Positions 1 to 8,109 of a stretch of DNA of 64,000 nucleotides are shown here, one piece after another (the first letter of the stretch is position 1; every line of letters starts with the position of its first letter). The DNA comes from Paracoccaceae bacterium (lineage in GTDB: Bacteria > Pseudomonadota > Alphaproteobacteria > Rhodobacterales > Rhodobacteraceae): assembly GCA_029243395.1 (NCBI GenBank), contig JAQWSE010000011.1:62001-126000 (forward strand). The letters run 5' to 3'. The position numbers and the translations under genes were made by a program. The notes under the pieces were generated by a model. The model saw nothing but the letters and a program-made list of their open reading frames with translations. It made no database searches and had not been told where the DNA came from.

Positions 1-211
1 TGGGAAATGACCATTTCCTTACAGGCCTTCTGACCGGTCCTAATAGCAGATAGAAACCTCATGAAGAGAAGTTTGGAATCCAATCAAAGATTCTGGTTAT
101 ATTGAGTACAGAATATAGAGTAAAGGAAAGCTATAGCACCCAATATTACAAAACCATACCCTAATCCTGGTAACTGCCCCAGCTGACATTTTTTCTGAAT
201 TAGGCTAAAAA

Positions 212-541
212 TTACCTACTAGTATATATCACTTTAGGTAGTTCAGGTGGTGGGCCTTTAGGGTCGAGACCGTGAACATCCTGAGCAAATTCAGCAAACT
301 CTTTATCCATTCCAGACATGATTTTCCCAAAGCTTGCATACGGGTCATCGCCCTCGAAAGTTAAAATTACAAAATCACCATTTGGTGTCTCTTGTAAAAA
401 AGTTCTTTCATAGACGCCGGCATCCTCTCTGGATTTATCAAAATTGCTTTTCATCGGTTCTTTATGAAGCTCTTCCATCATTTTTAACCATTTATCTTTT
501 TTCCCCGGTAATATGGGCATACACATTGCTAGAAGTGCCAT
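212..541 (-). CDS. Small ABM-like (dimeric alpha/beta barrel type) protein, function unknown
   Basis: A 109-residue soluble protein with no signal peptide or membrane segment. The N-terminus (MALLAMCMPILPGKKDKW) followed by an amphipathic helix, then a strand-like FVILTFEGDDP stretch, resembles the layout of antibiotic-biosynthesis-monooxygenase-like or DUF-type dimeric ferredoxin-fold proteins, which often act on small reactive metabolites or only bind them. No catalytic residue can be assigned. The ATG at 541 has a good ribosome site (AAAGGA, about 8 bases upstream). It stands alone, divergent from the gene at 783, with an inverted repeat between them. The fold assignment is inference; similar small proteins occur at 27.4 and 62.0 kb. 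Confidence 0.7.
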   Translation of the reverse strand: MALLAMCMPILPGKKDKWLKMMEELHKEPMKSNFDKSREDAGVYERTFLQETPNGDFVILTFEGDDPYASFGKIMSGMDKEFAEFAQDVHGLDPKGPPPELPKVIYTSR

Positions 542-584
542 TCTGTAGTCCTTTCATTGATTTAAACTCTATTATTAGCATAGG

Positions 585-625
585 TAGGGGAAAAAGTTCA
601 TATTACTTTACGTGATTTTCCCCTA
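585..625. repeat. Perfect 10-bp inverted repeat in a divergent intergenic region
   Basis: TAGGGGAAAA at 585-594 pairs with TTTTCCCCTA at 616-625 around a 21-base loop. It lies 44 bp upstream of the minus-strand gene starting at 541 and 158 bp upstream of the plus-strand gene at 783. The A-tract/T-tract flanks could make it a weak hairpin terminator, but no gene runs into it, so an operator or 5' leader hairpin is as likely. Confidence 0.45.
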
Positions 626-782
626 GTCCAAAAAAACTACGCAGGTAAGTTCAGCTGTTCACATTTCTATTTCTAAGGATCGAATGTAATTGCCTGTCCT
701 ACACATCATACGTGTGTCATTATGGAAATAAGTTTGATCTTTTTATCTAGAAAATGTTAGGCCATTATTTGGTATTGGAAAT

Positions 783-1868
783 ATGATTAGTATGATGAAA
801 CGAATGATCAATAGGCTTCTAAATCATTTAAGTCTGGGAAATAAGTTACCTGACTTATTCTTGTTTTTGATAAGTGTATCTTTCTGTTCATTTGCCACTG
901 GTTCAGAAAGACTTGAGTTATATTTTCTATCTGAGAAGCTATTAAACAATAAAATTGTACCAGTTCAAGATGTGATACAATTCAATATTAAATCGAGGTC
1001 CCTAGGATTTAAGGGTTTTAGCTCAGGTCAAGAACAAAACTACACCGTTGCACTTGAAAAAGGCATTTATCCAATACTTGCCTATTCAGACAATATCAAT
1101 GGCGGTAACTTAAGTCAGACTATTCAAGTAGGGGATTTCATCTTTGTAGGAGAGGAAGAAGCGAATGCAAAATCAGGATTAATTTTTGGAGGAGGAATCT
1201 TCTTAGGGATGAAAAAAATCTATGGCCGAGGGAGATATCTTGACTTTAATGTTAATGCGTCTTTGGCTGCTGCTCCAACTCATGAATGGTTAACCATAAG
1301 AAATGAATCCATCAATGCATGTTCAAGAAACTATGTTAAAGAATGGTACTTTTTTGATGCTTGTGCCAACTGGAAACATAATAAGAGGCAATTCTCAGAT
1401 GTAATTAGTAAAAGCCTCTCAGCATCATTTACAAAATTATTTAGGGTAGAAAAAACCTTTAATGAAGGTTCGTTTACATTAAAAAGATTCATGTCTGATG
1501 AATATCAGCAAATGCAGGGGACGTTCGCATTAAATTCTTTATTAACAAATGGTTTTAAGACAAACTTTTCTATAACTGCTGGGGAACCAGTTACAGATTT
1601 AATTTCTTTAAATTACTCAGTAGGGACAACTATAAGCAAACACGTAAAGAAAAGACCTCTAAGGTTTTCCTTAAACCAAACTCTTTATGATGGTGGAAAA
1701 TTTCTAGGAATGGGCAGGAAGGATATCACACAGAAGATATCCCTTACATATCCCATCCATAGCACATTCAATACGTCTATAGGGTATACCAGAAATGTGT
1801 CTTCCATTAGTTCCTTTAGTTATAATGGGTCACACATAGAGGTTTCATTTCCTACTCAGAGCTTTTAA
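783..1868 (+). CDS. Secreted protein, probably an outer-membrane beta-barrel; family not recognised
   Basis: 361 residues. A basic N-terminus (several possible ATG starts at 783, 792 and 795) is followed by a hydrophobic segment near residues 25-40 (LFLFLISVSFCSFATGS) that looks like a Sec signal peptide. The rest is rich in alternating polar/aromatic strands, with repeated short beta-like stretches in the C-terminal half (for example KTNFSITAGEPV, LISLNYSVGTT, FSLNQTLYDGG), and the protein ends in phenylalanine, the usual last residue of outer-membrane barrels. It has a faint resemblance to YjbH-type exopolysaccharide-associated barrels, but I cannot name a family. Four cysteines lie between about residues 180 and 196. 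No operon partner: the next gene is convergent. Confidence 0.65.
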   Translation: MISMMKRMINRLLNHLSLGNKLPDLFLFLISVSFCSFATGSERLELYFLSEKLLNNKIVPVQDVIQFNIKSRSLGFKGFSSGQEQNYTVALEKGIYPILAYSDNINGGNLSQTIQVGDFIFVGEEEANAKSGLIFGGGIFLGMKKIYGRGRYLDFNVNASLAAAPTHEWLTIRNESINACSRNYVKEWYFFDACANWKHNKRQFSDVISKSLSASFTKLFRVEKTFNEGSFTLKRFMSDEYQQMQGTFALNSLLTNGFKTNFSITAGEPVTDLISLNYSVGTTISKHVKKRPLRFSLNQTLYDGGKFLGMGRKDITQKISLTYPIHSTFNTSIGYTRNVSSISSFSYNGSHIEVSFPTQSF

Positions 1869-1918
1869 TAAAATCTTTAAAATTGAGCCTAAACCTATTT
1901 AAAATCTTGGAAGATCAG

Positions 1919-2698
1919 TTATTGTTTTGTACCTATGAAAGTACTTACAAAGGTATCCTCATTTCCCGCACTATAGGCAATTCCATGCATCCCAGCGGCA
2001 TTGGTTCCAGAAAAATAGCCCTTTACGTTAGCCGTTTCCGTCGTTCCTCCGGTTACGCCAATAGTTCCAGTACTGCCAGAGAATGAACCATCTGACGGGT
2101 TAATGACAATATTGTTTTCATTATAAGAATAAGTACTGGTATTTGTTTGTAGCGAACCAGTATTATTTGAAAAATTTGCAGTCATTGATGAAGTGCCCGA
2201 TTCATTATTAAGTACAATAAATCCCTGAGTTGATCCCTCCGTAGCAATGATTGACTTTCCTTGATAACTAAAAGTTCCCGATGGCACTCCAGTCATCTTG
2301 GCTCCGCCGCTAATAACACCATAGTCACCATCAATTGTTCCTTCAGCCATGGCCACAAAATCAACTTGCTCTGCATCTAGAAAGTAACCGCTGTAAGCAT
2401 TTTCAAAAGTTTGCCCAGTCGTAGACGCTCCTGTTTCTGTTATTGTAAAAAACACTCCGTCATTAGATGTGATGGTTAACTCTGCGGTTGCAGTTTCGTC
2501 CCAAATTTCCTTAACTGCGTCCATATTTTCGTGAGCAGCTAAAGCGTTTTGGGGGTTGGAAACGGCATCTGTGTCTTCCGCAGTTAAAACTAATGTACCT
2601 GAGGGATATGTTTTTATAGTGGCAAAGCATGTCAGTCCGCACCCCCCATTTGTTGTACTACTTCCGCCACAGCCTGCCAGTAGGCCAATAATGCTCAA
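1919..2698 (-). CDS. Surface lipoprotein with TbpB/factor-H-binding-like beta-barrel; start region damaged
   Basis: 259 residues from a TTG at 2698. A lipobox (LLAG-C) sits at the extreme N-terminus, followed by a Gly/Ser/Thr-rich tether and a C-terminal region of glycine-rich strands (GVPSGTFSYQG, VKGYFSGTNAAGMHGI) typical of TbpB-type or Slam-exported surface lipoproteins. Read upstream in the same frame, the codons give a complete type II signal peptide (VINSLFCLSIIGLLAGC), but the only ATG (2724-2726) with lysine codons is one base out of frame across an AAAA run at 2720-2723. Removing one A would give MKVINSLFCL.... As written, no proper signal peptide can be made from an ATG. Either the run is miscalled or the gene is decaying. 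Ligand unknown. Confidence 0.7.
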   Translation of the reverse strand: MSIIGLLAGCGGSSTTNGGCGLTCFATIKTYPSGTLVLTAEDTDAVSNPQNALAAHENMDAVKEIWDETATAELTITSNDGVFFTITETGASTTGQTFENAYSGYFLDAEQVDFVAMAEGTIDGDYGVISGGAKMTGVPSGTFSYQGKSIIATEGSTQGFIVLNNESGTSSMTANFSNNTGSLQTNTSTYSYNENNIVINPSDGSFSGSTGTIGVTGGTTETANVKGYFSGTNAAGMHGIAYSAGNEDTFVSTFIGTKQ

Positions 2699-2982
2699 AC
2701 AGAATAGACTATTTATTACTTTTCATTTTTACATTTTTACATTTAGCATACCACTATTTCCTTGCTTACGTTGAACACCACTACATAACCGCTGATTAGC
2801 ATAATTATTGATTAAAGAAAAGAGGCAGCAATCAGTCTGTTTCTCTATTTTTTCTGGACAAAAGTTATGTTGTTATTTTTATTTCCCTAATTTTTCTTCT
2901 TAGAACAAGTCTGAAAAATTTGGAAATTTGAACTAAACCCACAAAGCCTTTTTAGCACACTAAGATTAAAATGGTTTGATCA

Positions 2983-3026
2983 AATGATTAGACCTAAATT
3001 TAAAAAGGTGCACAAATCTAATCATT
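2983..3026. promoter_or_regulatory. 10-bp inverted repeat upstream of the TAXI-TRAP operon, candidate operator
   Basis: AATGATTAGA at 2983-2992 is perfectly mirrored by TCTAATCATT at 3017-3026, with 24 bases between the arms. The right arm ends 63 bp upstream of the start of the solute-binding gene. It could be a two-turn operator for a dimeric regulator or a leader hairpin; no regulator gene is adjacent. Confidence 0.4.
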
Positions 3027-3089
3027 CCAAATCAGATAATTTATGTAAATTTGTGGTAACAGCTGGAATAATATAAATAGGAGAATAAT

Positions 3090-4040
3090 ATGAAGTTACT
3101 TAATATAGCCATGGGCATTTTTCTTGCTACTGGGCTTCTGAGTACTACAGTTGCCGAGACAAGAATTACATACAAGTCTGCAAAATCGACATCATCTTAT
3201 TACCAAATGGCAGTCGAAATTGCAGAGGCGATGAAAAAAGGTTCCGGCGGTACTATGATTGTTACTGTAGAAGAAAGCCAGGGCTCAGTTCAAAACGTAA
3301 TGGAAGCCATCGGTAGAACGAACAATTATGTGTTTACTACTCCACCTGTGCTTATCAAATTGGCGCGTAGTGGTAGTGCGATGTTTAAAGATAAATCAAA
3401 TCCTCGCTTTGATGCAGTTAAAGCGCTATTCCCAATACCTTCTTTGACAATGCATTTTGTTATGTCTAAAGCTTCTGGGGTCAACAGTTTTGCTGACATG
3501 GAAGGAAAAACTATCCTTCTTGGGAAAGGTTCTTTTGGGGCTAAAGAAGGTGCAAAATACCTGAAACTCTTTGGCCTTGAAGGCAAAGTTAAATTGGCTG
3601 AAGTGGAGCTATCTAATGCAGTTCCTGCCCTAAAAAATGGTCAGATTGATGGTTTTGTTACAGCTGGGTCATTCCCTGCCCCTAACGTCATTGAAGCAGC
3701 TGCTTCTGCCGGAGCAAATGTCATTTCATTGAATGACGATCAGGTCAAGATGTCCAAGCGTACGCGCCTCATTATCCCGGCAGGGACTTATGCTGGACAG
3801 GATGAAGATATAATAACAACTTCACTTCCGGTCGTAGCTTTTACGACAACAGACATGGATGATGACACTGCATATATGCTCACAAAGACTTACTGGGAAA
3901 ACAAGAATGCGCTTGGAGAGGCTGCAAAGTGGTGGGATGGAGTTTCTTTGGCAATGTTGAATAATATTCTAACTGACATTCATCCGGGAGCCAAGCGATA
4001 CTATCAAGAGGTAGGTGCTAAGCTTGAAGCACATCACTAA
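3090..4040 (+). CDS. TAXI-family TRAP transporter solute-binding protein
   Basis: 316 residues; periplasmic receptor of a sodium-driven TRAP uptake system. A Sec signal peptide (MKLLNIAMGIFLATGLLSTTVA) precedes a mature part that starts with strand ITYKSA and a helix YYQMAVEIAEAMKK, the standard TAXI opening in which the ligand site is formed by the first loop. The central VNSFADMEGKTILLGKGSFG and the following KNGQIDGFVTAGSFPAP segments match the TAXI fold (PF16868 type). Start is ATG with AGGAG upstream. The gene is followed by a stem-loop and then the fused permease, the usual two-gene TAXI arrangement. TAXI ligands are mostly dicarboxylates such as glutamate or 2-oxoglutarate, but ligand cannot be read from sequence here. 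Confidence 0.93.
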   Translation: MKLLNIAMGIFLATGLLSTTVAETRITYKSAKSTSSYYQMAVEIAEAMKKGSGGTMIVTVEESQGSVQNVMEAIGRTNNYVFTTPPVLIKLARSGSAMFKDKSNPRFDAVKALFPIPSLTMHFVMSKASGVNSFADMEGKTILLGKGSFGAKEGAKYLKLFGLEGKVKLAEVELSNAVPALKNGQIDGFVTAGSFPAPNVIEAAASAGANVISLNDDQVKMSKRTRLIIPAGTYAGQDEDIITTSLPVVAFTTTDMDDDTAYMLTKTYWENKNALGEAAKWWDGVSLAMLNNILTDIHPGAKRYYQEVGAKLEAHH

Positions 4041-4059
4041 CCAATAAAAAAATATAAGT

Positions 4060-4078
4060 GGGCGACTTTCAGTCGCCC
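4060..4078 (+). promoter_or_regulatory. Stem-loop between TAXI binding-protein and permease genes
   Basis: GGGCGACT (4060-4067) pairs perfectly with AGTCGCCC (4071-4078) around a TTC loop. It begins 20 bases after the stop codon of the binding-protein gene and has no U-run, so it is not a standard terminator. Such hairpins usually protect the upstream message or partly stop transcription, lowering permease output. Confidence 0.7.
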
Positions 4079-4099
4079 ATTGACATTGGTGAATTATAC

Positions 4100-5863
4100 A
4101 TGGCTAGACATCAGCATCCATTATGGATTGGGCTTGGACTTCTATCTATTTTTTTTCACATTTGGTTAATTTTTTCCGGTCTAGTTCCTAGTTTAATAGC
4201 TCGGCCTATGCACATGGCTTTGGCACTGCCGTGGATATTTGTCTTTCTTGCTAAAAATGAAATTCAGCGATATCTGGGCTTTATATTGACGAGTTTGGGT
4301 GTTTTGAGCTGCCTTTATATTGCCAAAAATGAACCACTATTGTCAGAGCAATATGGCTTTATAAGCGGTTGGGAGCAAATCCTGATATCAGGTGTATTGA
4401 TTTTAATCACTTTAGAGATGGCGCGGCGAACGGTGGGATGGCCACTACCAGTGATTGCATTGCTATTTCTCATTTATGGATTGATTGGCGACAAAGTACC
4501 AGGGGAATTTGGACACGCTGGCATTCCGGTCAATAGCTTTCTGGGAACTTTGATTATTACTGAAGGTGGTTTATGGGGAAAATTAACTGGAGTTTCAGTT
4601 TCGATTGTTGCTGTCTTTGTAATATTTGGAGCAGTGTTAAATGCAGGCGAAGCAGGCCAAGGCTTCATGAATATTGCAATAGCAGCTGCAGGGAGGCTCA
4701 CTGGAGGGGCGGCAAAAGTTTCTGTGATTTCTTCAGCTCTTTTTGGTTCAATTTCTGGCTCTGCTTCTGCAAATGTAGCATCCACAGGAATGGTGACTTT
4801 ACCCGCTATGAGAAGGCTGGGATATCCAAAACGCATAGCCGGAGCAGTGGAAGCAGTTGCTTCGACAGGTGGTCAGATTATGCCTCCATTGATGGGCGCT
4901 GGAGCATTCGTTATGGTTGAGTTAACTGGGATACCTTATAATCAAATTATCTTAGCGGCACTTATTCCAGCAATTTTATATTTTGTCACAATTTGGTTTG
5001 GTGTAAATAGATACGCTAGACTTTACGATTTGAAGCCATACGATGATCAAATGTTACCTGAGGTAGCAATAGTCATTAAGACATCTTTATTTTTCTTTAT
5101 TCCATTTGCAGTTCTCCTGACCTTTATGTATCTTGGGTACACCCCGCAATTTTCTGCCGCGATAGCAATTTTATCTGCTAGCTTTTTGTTATTTGTAGAC
5201 ATAAATCTTAGATTCGACTGGAAACAAACAAGATCGAGATTGGCGCATGCTGCTGTTTTCTCTGGCCAGCAAGTAGCAACTATAGCGTCGATTATTCTTT
5301 GTGCTTCGCTAATTGTAGGAGTTCTTGGAATTACAGGATTAGGTATTAAAGTTACATCTACAATTCTTACCTTATCAGGTGAAAATTTGTGGTTGGCTTT
5401 GATTCTGACAGCTTTGGCTTGCATAATTCTAGGTATGGAGGTTCCAACGACAGCAGCATACGTTATTTGTGTATCTGTTGCAGGTCCAGCTTTAATTGAC
5501 TTAGGTTTAAAGCCTTTATTGGTGCATTTATTTGTCTTTTGGTTTGCGTTGCTTTCAACCATAACACCTCCAGTTTGTGGGGGTGTTTTTATCGCAGCCA
5601 GTATGGTAGGAGAAAATTGGTTAAAAGTTGCTGGGAGTGCTATGACGCTCGGTATGGGGCTTTATATTGTTCCGCTAGCTATGGTTCGTCATCCTATTCT
5701 CATTGATTTTGCATCTTCTCCATTTGAAAGTATCCTAATAGCTATTCAAATTGCTATAGGGTTAGCCTTGTTGAGTAGAGGCATAATTGGAAGTCAAAGA
5801 AAAATTTCTCGTCTGCTTTTTATATTTGCTGGCTTTATAGTAACATTCATTCAGCTTAATTAA
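4100..5863 (+). CDS. TRAP transporter fused permease (4TM/12TM type), TAXI system
   Basis: 587 residues from ATG 4100; an upstream GTG (4058) is in frame but would place the hairpin inside the coding region, so the ATG is preferred. The protein is hydrophobic almost throughout, with an N-terminal small-subunit-like part (to about residue 110) fused to a DctM-like large subunit. Typical DctM signatures are visible: LFGSISGSASANVASTGMVT, TGGQIMPPLMGAGAFVM and, near the C-terminus, STITPPVCGGVFIAASM. It acts in the inner membrane with the receptor at 3090 in Na+-coupled uptake. Fused permeases of this type are the rule for TAXI receptors. Nothing appears missing; length is normal for a fused permease. 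Confidence 0.93.
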   Translation: MARHQHPLWIGLGLLSIFFHIWLIFSGLVPSLIARPMHMALALPWIFVFLAKNEIQRYLGFILTSLGVLSCLYIAKNEPLLSEQYGFISGWEQILISGVLILITLEMARRTVGWPLPVIALLFLIYGLIGDKVPGEFGHAGIPVNSFLGTLIITEGGLWGKLTGVSVSIVAVFVIFGAVLNAGEAGQGFMNIAIAAAGRLTGGAAKVSVISSALFGSISGSASANVASTGMVTLPAMRRLGYPKRIAGAVEAVASTGGQIMPPLMGAGAFVMVELTGIPYNQIILAALIPAILYFVTIWFGVNRYARLYDLKPYDDQMLPEVAIVIKTSLFFFIPFAVLLTFMYLGYTPQFSAAIAILSASFLLFVDINLRFDWKQTRSRLAHAAVFSGQQVATIASIILCASLIVGVLGITGLGIKVTSTILTLSGENLWLALILTALACIILGMEVPTTAAYVICVSVAGPALIDLGLKPLLVHLFVFWFALLSTITPPVCGGVFIAASMVGENWLKVAGSAMTLGMGLYIVPLAMVRHPILIDFASSPFESILIAIQIAIGLALLSRGIIGSQRKISRLLFIFAGFIVTFIQLN

Positions 5864-5919
5864 GCACAGTTCTGGATGATAACAAAAGCCATGCAACTTA
5901 TTTTCGAAGAAATGATCTT

Positions 5920-6098
5920 TTAATAGGCGCCTTGTGTATTCATGCTTAGTTTGATGTGTTCTCTTAGTGCACTTTCTTTACTTGTTAGTTCTTTTGATTT
6001 TCCAGAGTGTCTATTACATGGTTTTCTGGAATTATTACTATGCCATTAATGACAACAATCAGGAAATCTCCAGTATCTATCAAAATTCCGAGATCAAT
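5920..6098 (-). pseudogene. Relic of the C-terminal end of an RraA/HMG-aldolase-type gene
   Basis: The gap between 5864 and 6220 has no intact gene, but the minus strand from about 6098 to 5990 reads DLGILIDTGDFLIVVINGIV, then IIPENHVIDTLENQK, and after a one-base shift near 5990-6003 continues ELTSKESALREHIKLSMNTQ with a final GAY before a TAA at 5922-5920. The order GD-x-hydrophobic-NG-I-V-I-I-P, a helix, and E-x-A-L-R-x-x-I is the C-terminal layout of RraA-like (PF03737) aldolases/demethylmenaquinone-methyltransferase-like proteins. Upstream of 6098 the frame is closed by a stop. The match is by eye; I see nothing else in this gap. Confidence 0.45.
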
Positions 6099-6220
6099 AG
6101 CCTTCCATTAATAGATTCTGAACAAGTAAAATAAAGTAAAACTGGTATTATTTGTTCCGTCATTCATAATGGTTTATAAGTGCACTTCCGAAGGTTTTAC
6201 TAAATTCATTAGGTTATTTT

Positions 6221-7372
6221 GTGTCCAATATTAAGCTTTTTAATATTTCCATTTCAGAAGAAATTTTGAATAAAATAAAAAAACAGGTGAATGATTACCC
6301 ATGGCATCTAATGCCTGATGGATTAGACTGGACGTACGGAACTAGTAAAACGTACTTAAAGGAACTTTGTGATTACTGGACAACTACTTTTGACTGGAGA
6401 AAATCTGAACAAGAACTGAATAAATTTAACCAGTTCACAACTAGCATAGATGAAATGGATATTCACTTTATCCATGAAAAAGGAATTGGGGAAAATCCAA
6501 CACCTTTACTCATTAGTCACGGCTGGCCCGGTTCAATATCAGAGTTCTTAAAGATTATAGAGCCACTAACTAACCCTAAGAAGTTTGGTGGAATTTCAAG
6601 CGAATCTTTTGATGTAATAGCACCATCATTGCCTGGATTTGGTTTCTCGAGCGCACCTAAGCGTCCTTGGGGACCTCGTAAGATGGCCGGTATTTTGAAT
6701 AAACTTATGACCCAATCTTTGGGTTACAATTCTTACATTGCCCAGGGGGGCGATTGGGGTGGGGCCATTTCTTCATGGTTGGGATATGATTATCCAGAAT
6801 TCTGTCGCGCCATACATATAAATACCCTGACAATGAGGCATCCCGATCCTCCAGAAACACCGGCTGAAATTGAATGGGAAAAATCTTTCGAAATCGAGCA
6901 AATAATGGAAAATGGGTATAGGACTCAACAGGCCACTAGGCCACAGTCACTAGGCTATGCAATGATAGACAGCCCAGTAGGTATTGCAGCTTGGATCATT
7001 GAAAAATTCAATTCCTGGTCAGATGTAGAAAATAATGAAATAGAAAGTGTTTATACAAAGAATGAACTTCTAACGAATATAATGATATACTTGGTTACGG
7101 GCTGTTTTAACTCTGCTTCTTGGATATATTATGGTAGAAGGGAAGAAGGCGGTCGTATATTGTCACCAGAAGGAGACCGTGTTGAGGTTCCTACCGGTTG
7201 TGCTTTGTTTCCCGCTGAACTTCTCTCATGGCCTCCACGAACATATGTTGAAAAACTTTATAATGTTAAACAATGGACAGAAATGCCAAGGGGAGGGCAT
7301 TTTGCTGCTATGGAAGAGCCACAGCTATTAATAGAGGACATAAGGGCGTTCAAAAGAAAACTAACTGTGTGA
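6221..7372 (+). CDS. Epoxide hydrolase, alpha/beta-hydrolase fold (EHN domain)
   Basis: 383 residues from GTG. The N-terminal EHN-type lid (residues 1-100: PWHLMPDGLDWTYGTSKTYL) is followed by the core with the oxyanion motif HGWPGS at 100-105, the nucleophile elbow GGDWGG with Asp178, and the C-terminal catalytic histidine in RGGHFAAMEEP at about 360. WIYYGRREEG near residue 305 carries lid tyrosines that activate the epoxide. The family hydrolyses epoxides to vicinal diols in the cytoplasm (EC 3.3.2 group); many bacterial members have unknown natural substrates. Monocistronic: its 3' end overlaps by 12 bases the convergent gene on the other strand. Confidence 0.9.
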   Translation: MSNIKLFNISISEEILNKIKKQVNDYPWHLMPDGLDWTYGTSKTYLKELCDYWTTTFDWRKSEQELNKFNQFTTSIDEMDIHFIHEKGIGENPTPLLISHGWPGSISEFLKIIEPLTNPKKFGGISSESFDVIAPSLPGFGFSSAPKRPWGPRKMAGILNKLMTQSLGYNSYIAQGGDWGGAISSWLGYDYPEFCRAIHINTLTMRHPDPPETPAEIEWEKSFEIEQIMENGYRTQQATRPQSLGYAMIDSPVGIAAWIIEKFNSWSDVENNEIESVYTKNELLTNIMIYLVTGCFNSASWIYYGRREEGGRILSPEGDRVEVPTGCALFPAELLSWPPRTYVEKLYNVKQWTEMPRGGHFAAMEEPQLLIEDIRAFKRKLTV

Positions 7373-7969
7373 CCAATCATCAGGGTCTTCAGAATTGTTA
7401 GGTGAAAGACCGATGATGTCACCAGCCGTTGAACAACCTAAGCCTAGTACTGTACGATTTGCATATGAAAAGTATGCACAAACTTGATTTATTTCTAAGA
7501 TTTCACCATCTTCAAACCCTGCATTTCTTAGGTCCGTTATATTCCTTTCGGTCAATGAAGAGGGACTATCATTCAGGATCTGAGCATAAGACATTGCTAG
7601 TTTTTGCTTTTCATCTAAAGGGGCAATCGAAATATTATTTTCTTCAATGGCAGTTTTGATGGATTGGGATTTTTGATCGTCAGCAAGTAATCGTTTTAAT
7701 CCCTCAAAATGATGGTCCAGGCAATAACTGCAATTATTTAAGTGACTTACCCAAACACCTAATGTTTCCAAAAACCACTTTGGAATCGTATTATTTTTGT
7801 GATGAAGAACATATTTGTAGATTGCCATATGGCCTTCCATAGTATGTGGTCTCAAGGAATGAGCCATCATGATATTATCTACATTATCGTTAGGTCCTTT
7901 TACTCGATCATAAAGGCCTCTCACGCGCCCACTAGATTCACTGTATGGAATAGTCTTAATCCAAGCCAT
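7361..7969 (-). CDS. AhpD-like peroxidase-related protein (carboxymuconolactone decarboxylase fold)
   Basis: 202 residues. The AhpD-type redox signature C-S-Y-C-L-D-H-H is present (Cys80, Cys83, His86/87), preceded by a helix SHLNN, as in TIGR01926-type peroxidase-related enzymes of about 190 residues. The two cysteines and the histidine relay protons for alkylhydroperoxide or disulfide reduction. The N-terminal MAWIKTIPYSESSGRVRGLY is characteristic of this subgroup. No partner AhpC or reductase is close. It is convergent with the epoxide hydrolase and shares 12 bases with it. Family certain, in vivo substrate unknown. Confidence 0.88.
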   Translation of the reverse strand: MAWIKTIPYSESSGRVRGLYDRVKGPNDNVDNIMMAHSLRPHTMEGHMAIYKYVLHHKNNTIPKWFLETLGVWVSHLNNCSYCLDHHFEGLKRLLADDQKSQSIKTAIEENNISIAPLDEKQKLAMSYAQILNDSPSSLTERNITDLRNAGFEDGEILEINQVCAYFSYANRTVLGLGCSTAGDIIGLSPNNSEDPDDWSHS

Positions 7970-8109
7970 ATTAATTCCTCCTATTTTATTTCGAAAGATT
8001 GTTAATATTACTATCTAAATTAAGTAGATTATAGTTAAATACAAAATTTAATCGGCCAATAGATCAACTGGTAAGTGATGGCGGTGGAATAGACTTTGAG
8101 GAATATTCA

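Noticed and set aside
1-211. Possible hydrophobic minus-strand peptide just after the small ABM-like gene
   Set aside because: An in-frame stop lies only about 45 codons upstream and no start or ribosome site is present; treated as untranslated.
4058-4102. GTG start of the TRAP permease
   Set aside because: It would bury the strong hairpin (4060-4078) in the coding region; ATG 4100 has a reasonable context and the remaining protein is full length.
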